The notes under the pieces: model-generated | Seen by the model: only the letters and a program-made list of their open reading frames with translations | Databases searched by the model: none | What the model was told of the DNA's origin: nothing | NCBI RefSeq assembly: GCF_016908375.1 | Contig: NZ_JAFBDS010000008.1 | Location: forward strand, 1 to 64,000 | Direction: 5' to 3' | Source: Amphibacillus cookii | GTDB taxonomy: Bacteria; Bacillota; Bacilli; Bacillales; Amphibacillaceae | DNA: 64,000 bases | Position numbers and translations under genes: made by a program | Shown here: positions 57,407 to 64,000 of the stretch, piece by piece | Position numbering within the stretch: the stretch's first letter is position 1 | Layout: each line of letters starts with the position of its first letter

Positions 57407-59361
57407 GTTTCGCTCTCTCCTTTTATATATTTATTAAACCAATCATTGACATGTTCAAGTAAATTGATTCGATAGCATGGTTTCCCATTCTTTAATACAC
57501 CGTGGTTAGCATTGGGAAACCTGATTAGTTTTGTGCATTTGTCTTGGCTTTTTAACGCGGAAAATAATTGGTCTGCTTGTTCGACAGGACAACGCAAATC
57601 GTTTTCACCATGAATGATTAGAAGTGGTGTCTCTATGTTATTGACGTATGCAATCGGCGACTTGTCCCAAAGGTGTTGTGTATCCTGCCATGGATCACCA
57701 CCAATCATAGCTCTCGTATACCTGATCCCAATATCACTCACTCCATAAAAAGATAACCAGTTCGATATACAGCGTTGGGTAACCGCAGCCTTAAAGCGTT
57801 TAGAATGACCGATGATCCAATTCGTCATAAGTCCACCATAACTACCACCGGCAATACCTAAACGGTTATGATCGAGGCCTGAAAAATGTGCTAAAACATG
57901 ATCCACCCCTTTCATTAGATCATGATAATCACCTTCCCCCACCTGTCCTCGACAACCCTTTGCAAAAGATTGACCGTAACCAAAGCTTCCTCTAGGATTA
58001 ATAAACATCACCGCATAGCCTTGACCGACTATCGTTTCGAGTTCATGATTAAATACATTTGCATACATTGCATGTGGACCACCATGAATATATAAAATAA
58101 GCGGTAATTTTTCATGACTTGCTTGTTGCTTGGGTTTCTTTAACCATCCCTGGATGTTGTACTGATTATCACTTTCAAACCAAAAAGGGGTCGTTTCACT
58201 TTGATATCGAGTTGCCTGTAATGATTGGTGATTATTCGTTACATTTGTTGTTTCTCCTGTACTTAAATCAATGACAAATAAGTCTGATGGACTGGTATCG
58301 GTAACAGCAGCAATATATAAAAGGTTATCATTCTCTGAAAACGCAAAATGATAAACATCCTTTGCGCCAGTTGTTATTGCTCTGATCTCTCCGTGCTCAT
58401 TCAGTTGATAAACGTGTACATAACCCTCCTTTGTTCCTAGCAAATAGATGGATTGATCTGAATCTTGATAAATAAAGGTTGAACAATCTCCTTTTACTTT
58501 TGTATCGCCTAATGCAAAATTCCCCAACTGCATATCAATCGCCGCTGTTATACAAACAGGTGTATCATGTGCTGACGATAATTGAAAAACTTGATTTTGC
58601 GAAGCACTACCATCCGCTTGATCGTTCGCTAGAAGCCAAACCGTCTCACGATTAGCCCCATAGCTATACTCAGCAATAGATAAAGTCGTGTCCGTTCTTG
58701 TTCTAATCGCTTGACTACTGAGGTCAAGCGAATAAAGCGCATGATTCGTTATTTTATCGATATCCCCAACATCGCGCTTAATCTTTACGAGGAAAGATAA
58801 CTCCTTTTCATCAGGTGACCACTTCAAGGGACCTGTTATATTTATAGTAGAAGTGAGCTGAGTCATAGTCTCAGACGCGAGATCGTAAAGGTACACATCT
58901 TGGATATGCCCATCAACATAACCACTCCCCTCATTTTTATAATCTAACTGCTCAAATGCCTTCCCTGCTTTCAGATCGTTATCACCTAATGGATAATCAC
59001 GTACAACGATAGCCAAATATCGACCAGTCGGTGACCAACTAAAACATGTGACACCATATGGAAATGTTGTAAGCTGATCTTCTTGGCGAGTATTTAACGC
59101 CAACAGCCAGAGTTGCTTCCCTTCTTTCGACTTCCTTAAAAAGGCAAGCTGGCTTCCATCAGGCGACCATGCTGGAGCTGTGTCCTGATTCCCTTTCGTT
59201 AGTTGCTTGTTACCCGTTGTACAAATCCGGTTCACATATTGATCACTTTCTTCAGCTACAGATCGTTCGACATAGACTAATTGATCATTGCTACTGACAA
59301 TCGGATCGCTTATTTGCTTATAAAGCATTAAGTCACTTGCTAAACATTTTCTTCTCTTCAT
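57403..59361 (-). CDS. S9-family peptidase (YuxL-like)
   Basis: 652 residues. An N-terminal beta-propeller (about 1-390) includes TolB-like repeats such as DTAPAWSPDGSQLAFLRKS. The C-terminal alpha/beta-hydrolase (about 400-652) has Ser in GGSYGGLMTNW, Asp in HGENDLRCP and His in PNANHGV. No signal peptide, so cytoplasmic; it would cleave dipeptides or oligopeptides from the N-terminus of imported peptides. GGGAG lies before the ATG. The start overlaps the PLP-enzyme gene by 29 bases. Confidence 0.93.
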   Translation of the reverse strand: MKRRKCLASDLMLYKQISDPIVSSNDQLVYVERSVAEESDQYVNRICTTGNKQLTKGNQDTAPAWSPDGSQLAFLRKSKEGKQLWLLALNTRQEDQLTTFPYGVTCFSWSPTGRYLAIVVRDYPLGDNDLKAGKAFEQLDYKNEGSGYVDGHIQDVYLYDLASETMTQLTSTINITGPLKWSPDEKELSFLVKIKRDVGDIDKITNHALYSLDLSSQAIRTRTDTTLSIAEYSYGANRETVWLLANDQADGSASQNQVFQLSSAHDTPVCITAAIDMQLGNFALGDTKVKGDCSTFIYQDSDQSIYLLGTKEGYVHVYQLNEHGEIRAITTGAKDVYHFAFSENDNLLYIAAVTDTSPSDLFVIDLSTGETTNVTNNHQSLQATRYQSETTPFWFESDNQYNIQGWLKKPKQQASHEKLPLILYIHGGPHAMYANVFNHELETIVGQGYAVMFINPRGSFGYGQSFAKGCRGQVGEGDYHDLMKGVDHVLAHFSGLDHNRLGIAGGSYGGLMTNWIIGHSKRFKAAVTQRCISNWLSFYGVSDIGIRYTRAMIGGDPWQDTQHLWDKSPIAYVNNIETPLLIIHGENDLRCPVEQADQLFSALKSQDKCTKLIRFPNANHGVLKNGKPCYRINLLEHVNDWFNKYIKGESET

Positions 59362-60556
59362 CGCCCACTCCCTCTTCCATCACACCATTTAACGCTTGCT
59401 CTAAATCATTTATAATATCGCTAGGGTCCTCCAGACCAACAGATAAACGAAGTAATCCGTCTGAAATGCCAAATGTCAGCCGTTCCTCCTTTGGAATAGA
59501 GAAGTGCGTCATTGAAGCTGGATGCTGAATTAACGTCTCCGGATCACCCAAACTAAAGGATATAATAATCAGCTTCAATTGATTCATAAAATCATTGGCT
59601 TGCTTTAACCCACCTTTTAATTCAAATGAAACAATGCCACCCATATCATTCATCTGTTGTTTAGCTAACTGATGTTGTGGATGGTTGGCTAAGCCCGGAT
59701 AAAAAACATGCTCAACTAAAGGGTGGTCCATTAAATATTCGGCGATTTGCTTGGCATGTTGACAATGTGCTTTCATGCGTATTCCCATCGTTTTTAAACC
59801 TCTCAAAATTAAAAACGCATCCCAAGCATTTAAATGTTGGCCGAGATCGCCCGCAATTCTTTTTCGAATAAATTCTATTATTCGTTTCGAGCCGACAACA
59901 AAACCTGCCAATACATCACCGTGTCCATTAATGTATTTTGTTGCGCTGTGAACCACAACATCCGCCCCTAAACAGAGTGGGTTTTGTAAATAAGGTGACA
60001 TAAATGTATTGTCAACGATTAACGGGATACTAGCTTCTTTAGCAATTGCCGATAATTTACGAAGGTCAACAATCGTTAGTAGCGGATTAGAAGGTGTCTC
60101 TACATACAGGGCTTTGGTATTATCTTTGATTGCCGACTGAACAGCTTCGCCATCAGTACAATCAACAAAATCAAAATCAATACCAAAACGCGGTGCGAGG
60201 TGGGTTAAGAAATTATAGGTTCCCCCATAAATATCTTTTGTTACTAAAAGGTGCTCGCCAGTTTGGACGAGTGCTAGAATAGCTGAAGAGATCGCAGCCA
60301 TCCCACTGCTTAATCCAATGCTTGCTTCACCTGCTTCTAATTGAGTTATTTTTTCCTCTAGCTTGCTTGTTGTTGGGTTACCGTAACGACCATAGAACGT
60401 TCCTTCTACTTCACCAGAAACGACTAACGCTGCCATTTCACTTGTTGAAAAAGCGTAAGCAACCGCTGGGATGATTGGCTGAGCTATCGGTTTAGTTTGA
60501 TGACTATGATTTTCGTCATGAATTGCGATTGTATCAAACTGCCATGTCTGGTTCAT
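59333..60556 (-). CDS. Trans-sulfuration PLP enzyme (cystathionine/methionine gamma-lyase type)
   Basis: 407 residues from the ATG of MNQTWQFDT, with AAAGGAAG six bases upstream. Cys/Met-metabolism PLP family: YGRYGNPTTSKLEEKI (about 56-71), GLSSGMAAI (about 82-90), PLP Lys in HSATKYINGHGD (about 203-214) and RLSVGLEDPSDII near the end. Substrate choice among cystathionine gamma-synthase, gamma-lyase and methionine gamma-lyase cannot be made by eye. The operon context suggests breakdown of sulfur amino acids from peptides. Confidence 0.9.
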   Translation of the reverse strand: MNQTWQFDTIAIHDENHSHQTKPIAQPIIPAVAYAFSTSEMAALVVSGEVEGTFYGRYGNPTTSKLEEKITQLEAGEASIGLSSGMAAISSAILALVQTGEHLLVTKDIYGGTYNFLTHLAPRFGIDFDFVDCTDGEAVQSAIKDNTKALYVETPSNPLLTIVDLRKLSAIAKEASIPLIVDNTFMSPYLQNPLCLGADVVVHSATKYINGHGDVLAGFVVGSKRIIEFIRKRIAGDLGQHLNAWDAFLILRGLKTMGIRMKAHCQHAKQIAEYLMDHPLVEHVFYPGLANHPQHQLAKQQMNDMGGIVSFELKGGLKQANDFMNQLKLIIISFSLGDPETLIQHPASMTHFSIPKEERLTFGISDGLLRLSVGLEDPSDIINDLEQALNGVMEEGVGDEEKKMFSK

Positions 60557-60591
60557 GATTATCTTCCTTTCTGATTTTAAAGCGCTCACGA

Positions 60592-61626
60592 TTATCGTTG
60601 GGCAGGTTGTTCTTGATTTAATGCTTGACTTATATTTTTATTTAACGGAAAATGACAGGCGACATCGTGCCCTTCTCCATCATTCTGAAGTTTAGGTACA
60701 TCCTGCTTGCAAACCGATTGGGCATATGGACAACGCGTATGAAATTTGCAACCACTTGGCTGGTTGGCTGGGTTCGGTAACTCCCCTTCCAAAATAATTC
60801 GATCTGCCTTTTGATGCGGGTTCATAACAGGAATCGCTGAAAGTAATGCTTCTGTATAAGGGTGTTTCATATTATCAAACAATGCATCTTTTGTTGCGAT
60901 CTCAACAATTTCACCCATGTACATGACAGCAATTCGATCGCTAATGTGCTTAACCGTAGGTAATCCATGGGCAATAAAAATATAGGTCAAATTATATTTT
61001 TTTTGTAATGTTTTTAACAAATTTAAAATTTGAGCCTGAACAGAAACATCTAATGCCGATACAGGCTCATCACATACAATAAGCTTTGGCTTTAACGCTA
61101 ACGCTCTTGCAATGCCAATCCGCTGCCGTTGCCCACCACTGAATTCATGGGGAAATCGATCTAAATGTTGCTTTCCTAGTCCAACCTCTTCTAATAAATT
61201 TAGCACGTCCTCTTTTAACTTCTTACCTGAAGCCATGCCATGAACAATCAGAGGCTCGGCAACGATATCAAAAACCTTCATTCTTGGATTAAGCGAGGAG
61301 AATGGATCTTGAAAAATAATCTGCAAATCTTTGCGCACTAATCTTCGTTCATGCTCATTCAAACGACTAAGATCACGACCGTCAAACCATATATCACCAG
61401 AAGTCTGCTCCAGAAGCTCAGCAATCATAAGTCCTGTTGTCGTCTTGCCACAACCCGATTCCCCTACCACACCGAAGGTCTCGCCAGCTTTCACTTCAAA
61501 ACTAACGCCATCAACGGCTTTAAAGAATTGATCATTCTTTTTTAAGAAACCTTTTTTTATCGGGAAATGCTTTTTTAATGCCGATACTTTTAATAAAGGC
61601 ACCCCATCTTGATGATCTTCACTCAC
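60592..61626 (-). CDS. oppF: Oligopeptide ABC transporter ATPase OppF/DppF
   Basis: 344 residues from a GTG start that shares one base with the oppD stop; GGAGG lies seven bases upstream. Walker A GESGCGKTT, signature FSGGQRQRIGIARALA, Walker B LIVCDEPVSALD, and the oligopeptide C-terminal domain with four cysteines (CKFHTRCPYAQSVC) that may bind an Fe-S cluster or zinc. It pairs with OppD to power peptide import. Confidence 0.94.
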   Translation of the reverse strand: MSEDHQDGVPLLKVSALKKHFPIKKGFLKKNDQFFKAVDGVSFEVKAGETFGVVGESGCGKTTTGLMIAELLEQTSGDIWFDGRDLSRLNEHERRLVRKDLQIIFQDPFSSLNPRMKVFDIVAEPLIVHGMASGKKLKEDVLNLLEEVGLGKQHLDRFPHEFSGGQRQRIGIARALALKPKLIVCDEPVSALDVSVQAQILNLLKTLQKKYNLTYIFIAHGLPTVKHISDRIAVMYMGEIVEIATKDALFDNMKHPYTEALLSAIPVMNPHQKADRIILEGELPNPANQPSGCKFHTRCPYAQSVCKQDVPKLQNDGEGHDVACHFPLNKNISQALNQEQPAQR

Positions 61627-62600
61627 TATAATCCCTCCTTCGCCCGAATACACCTTGCAAAATGATCAGGGAAATCCTCGATTAATGCTGGTTTTTCTAA
61701 TTTACAAGCCTCAATGGCGTATTTACACCGGGGATGAAATGGGCACCCCGAAGGCATTTCCGTCAAATCGGGAACCACTCCAGGAATGGCCTCGAGCATC
61801 TCTTGTTCAACTTCTAATCTTGGCGTTGAGCCTAATAATCCCATCGTGTAAGGATGTTTAGGGTTATCAAATAATTCAGCAACCGTCGTTTCTTCCACAA
61901 TTTCACCTGCATACATGACGATTACACGATCAGCCATTTCCGCAACAACACCTAAATCATGGGTAATCAGGAGTACACCTGTATTCTGTTGCTCACTTAA
62001 ATGTTTGATTAAGTCGAGTATTTGAGCTTGAATCGTGACGTCTAATGCTGTTGTTGGTTCATCGGCGATTAACAACTTCGGCATACAAGCTAATGCAATT
62101 GCGATCATAACACGTTGCCTCATGCCACCAGATAGTTGATGTGGAAACTGTTTAATCACTTTACTTGCATTGGAAATCCCGACGCGCTCTAGCATTTCAA
62201 TACTTTTTTTAATTGCTGTTTCCTTATCTACTCGCTGATGTTTACGAATAACTTCACTTATTTGATTTCCAATCGTAAAAACAGGATTAAGTGAAGTCAT
62301 GGGCTCTTGGAAGATCATCGACATTTTATTGCCACGATAACGATTAAGTTTTTTCTTTGATAGCGATAATAAATCACTACCTTCAAATAAAACTTCACCT
62401 GCTATGACTTTACCTGGGTCAGTAATTAAGCCCATTATAGAGAGCGAGGTCGCACTTTTCCCACAGCCTGATTCACCAACAATCGCGACTGTTTCCCCTG
62501 GATTAACAGTAAAACTGATGTCATTAACAGCTGGAACATCACCGTTTTCACTACTAAAAATTGTTTTTAACTGTTTGACCTCTAGTAAGCTGGATGTCAT
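61626..62600 (-). CDS. oppD: Oligopeptide ABC transporter ATPase OppD/DppD
   Basis: 324 residues from the ATG of [15 protein letters not shown] is eight bases upstream. Walker [10 protein letters not shown], signature [16 protein letters not shown], Walker [14 protein letters not shown]-terminal [14 protein letters not shown]. Note that the usual Thr/Ser after Lys in Walker A is Ser followed by Ala. The C-terminal GLLGSTPRL is family-typical. Confidence 0.94.
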   Translation of the reverse strand: MTSSLLEVKQLKTIFSSENGDVPAVNDISFTVNPGETVAIVGESGCGKSATSLSIMGLITDPGKVIAGEVLFEGSDLLSLSKKKLNRYRGNKMSMIFQEPMTSLNPVFTIGNQISEVIRKHQRVDKETAIKKSIEMLERVGISNASKVIKQFPHQLSGGMRQRVMIAIALACMPKLLIADEPTTALDVTIQAQILDLIKHLSEQQNTGVLLITHDLGVVAEMADRVIVMYAGEIVEETTVAELFDNPKHPYTMGLLGSTPRLEVEQEMLEAIPGVVPDLTEMPSGCPFHPRCKYAIEACKLEKPALIEDFPDHFARCIRAKEGL

Positions 62601-62634
62601 CCTCTCGCCTCCTTGATTAACCATCCTCATCTTA

Positions 62635-63558
62635 TTAGCCGTTTTTCATCTTCATCCGAGGATCTAGGATATCCCTCAACCAATCACCGAGAAAGATAAC
62701 ACCTAAAACGGTAATTGTAATTGCAATCCCTGGAAAGGTGGCAACCCACCAACTTGTTGCCACATACTGTCTACCATCACTTAACATGCCACCCCAGGAC
62801 ACGGCAGGTGCTTTAACGCCTAATCCTAGAAAGCTTAATGAAGCTTCTAACACAATCGTCGTTGCAACATTCATTCCAGAAATAATGATGAATGAGGAAA
62901 GAACGTTAGGAAGAATATGCTTGAAAATAATCCGTTTCTTTTTTGCACCGATTGCTTGCGCCGCTTTAACAAACTCTCTTTCCTTTATACTCAATACTTC
63001 GCCCCTCACAACCCGAGCATAAGGGACCCAACTTGTTATTCCAATCACCACGATTAGCGTACGAAGTCCAGGTCCTACCACTGCTAAAAAGACAAGCATC
63101 AGTAAAATAGTTGGAACCGCTAAAAAGGCATCGGCAATCCGCATAATAATAGCATTTATCCAACCGCCATAAAAACCTGCCAGTAAACCAAGAGTCGCGC
63201 CAATAAATCCAGAAAAAAGAACCGCACCAATTCCAATAATTAAGGATATTCTTGAACCATAGACGATTCGGCTCCAAATATCTCTACCCAAATTATCGGT
63301 GCCAAGAATATGCTCAGCTGACCCACCTTCCATCCACATCGGTGGCTGTAATCTGGCAAGGGGATTAACTTGAGCCGGATCAAATGAAGTAAGCCACGGG
63401 GCAAAAACAGCGAGACACGTGACGAGTATAATAAGAAATAAACCAACCGTTCCTGTTTTACTGTTAAATAGTAATTTAATCGTTTTACTTAATTTGCTTT
63501 TTCTATTTGAAGCTGATCGTGTGCTTACTTGCTTTTCTTCAAAGGTCTTAGCTAACAC
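62635..63558 (-). CDS. oppC: Oligopeptide ABC transporter permease OppC/DppC
   Basis: About 307 residues. The likely start is the GTG of VLAKTFEEK, since the GTG at 63570 overlaps the GGAGG site; this remains uncertain. About six membrane segments, starting at about residue 40. GTDNLGRDIWSRIVYGSR is the OppC signature (about 86-103). The EAA loop is EFVKAAQAIGAKKKRIIFKH. It ends 35 bases before oppD. Confidence 0.93.
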   Translation of the reverse strand: MLAKTFEEKQVSTRSASNRKSKLSKTIKLLFNSKTGTVGLFLIILVTCLAVFAPWLTSFDPAQVNPLARLQPPMWMEGGSAEHILGTDNLGRDIWSRIVYGSRISLIIGIGAVLFSGFIGATLGLLAGFYGGWINAIIMRIADAFLAVPTILLMLVFLAVVGPGLRTLIVVIGITSWVPYARVVRGEVLSIKEREFVKAAQAIGAKKKRIIFKHILPNVLSSFIIISGMNVATTIVLEASLSFLGLGVKAPAVSWGGMLSDGRQYVATSWWVATFPGIAITITVLGVIFLGDWLRDILDPRMKMKNG

Positions 63559-63574
63559 GACACGCGTCACCTCC

Positions 63575-64000
63575 TTAGTTATACTTAATACGAGGATCTA
63601 ACAGTCTATAGACCACATCTGTTAAAATATTGATGACAATAACAAGTAGAGCAATAATAAGCACAGCCGCTTGTATAATCGCCATATCTTTATTGTTTAC
63701 GGCCGCCACTAACAACTGTCCAAGACCAGGCCATGCAAAAACAGTTTCTGTAATAAGCGTACCACTGATCAGACTCGTAAATTGAAGGCTCATAATTGTC
63801 ACTACAGAAATCAGACCATTTCTAAATGCATGCTTACCAACCACAATGGCTTCAATAATACCCTTACTTCTTGCTGTCCGAATATAGTCTTGATTTAATA
63901 TTTCAAGCATGGTCGAACGAATCATCCGTGTCATTTGTGCAGCTAAGCCCACGCCTAATGTGAACGCAGGAAGCACCATATTTTCTAAGCCACCTCTCCC
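63575..64000 (-). CDS. oppB: Oligopeptide ABC transporter permease OppB/DppB, partial
   Basis: The C-terminal 142 residues; the frame runs off the right edge in frame (GRGGLENMVLPAFTLG at the edge). EAA loop DYIRTARSKGIIEAIVVGKH, then QFTSLISGTLITETVFAWPG and DPRIKYN at the end match OppB. oppA and the operon promoter must lie beyond the window. It ends 16 bases before the oppC start. Confidence 0.93.
   Translation of the reverse strand, partial: GRGGLENMVLPAFTLGVGLAAQMTRMIRSTMLEILNQDYIRTARSKGIIEAIVVGKHAFRNGLISVVTIMSLQFTSLISGTLITETVFAWPGLGQLLVAAVNNKDMAIIQAAVLIIALLVIVINILTDVVYRLLDPRIKYN

Overview
This window is a low-GC Firmicutes (Bacillota) chromosome segment, most likely from a Bacillaceae member. 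The evidence is gene order: read on the minus strand, yebE-yebG-purEKBCSQLFMNHD, then yerB-yerC, pcrB-pcrA-ligA-camS-gatCAB, the diacylglycerol kinase and rlmCD follow the same order as the Bacillus subtilis yeb/pur/yer region. Shine-Dalgarno sites, guanine riboswitches and T-tract terminators are also Bacillus-like. Genus cannot be fixed from the sequence; the many intergenic repeats resemble those of halophilic or alkaliphilic bacilli (inference). No tRNA, rRNA or CRISPR array was seen.

Layout. Positions 1-7000 are an accessory zone: a small zinc-finger protein, a frameshifted tubby-like gene, an internally deleted IS1182-type element, an intact IS110-family transposase with a long 5' non-coding region, a decayed IS200/IS605 tnpA, an acetylesterase-PadR pair behind an operator-occupied promoter, and remnants of a serine recombinase and possibly of a transposon end. 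Positions 7027-25515 hold the housekeeping yer block, with two unrecognised genes (8658-11115) inserted. Positions 25899-31138 hold a GH4 phospho-glycosidase, a chemoreceptor without an extracellular sensor, and an ABC exporter. Positions 31420-44500 are the complete twelve-gene purine operon. It starts at a consensus promoter with PurR-like boxes and a guanine riboswitch with terminator. Positions 44528-48710 hold yebE/yebG, an Hsp20-like protein, repeat debris, a group II intron remnant and a second guanine-riboswitch gene, a hypoxanthine/guanine permease. Positions 49130-54138 hold an FtsX-type exporter and a divergent TetR regulator. Positions 54618-56273 hold small metabolic genes and a transposase fragment. 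From 56972 to the right edge is a probable peptide-utilisation operon: oligopeptide ABC transporter (oppB partial, C, D, F), a trans-sulfuration PLP enzyme, an S9 peptidase and a small unknown protein.

How the genes work together. The pur operon makes IMP from PRPP, and the permease salvages hypoxanthine/guanine. Both appear to carry the same two-layer control, PurR-like boxes upstream of -35 plus a guanine aptamer and terminator, so synthesis and uptake would shut off together when guanine is plentiful.

Most striking non-genic signal. A dispersed intergenic repeat (called R1 here) has eight copies (11484, 12632, 16384, 22776, 22972, 31205, 49070, 56832). It is built from two hairpins. The second hairpin keeps pairing through base changes on both arms in several copies, and is cleanly absent in two copies. 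All copies lie next to the 3' end of a minus-strand gene or operon, or between two such genes. A second repeat family (R2) is a MITE-like element sharing terminal inverted repeats with the IS1182 remnant. I cannot say whether either has been described before; that needs a database search.
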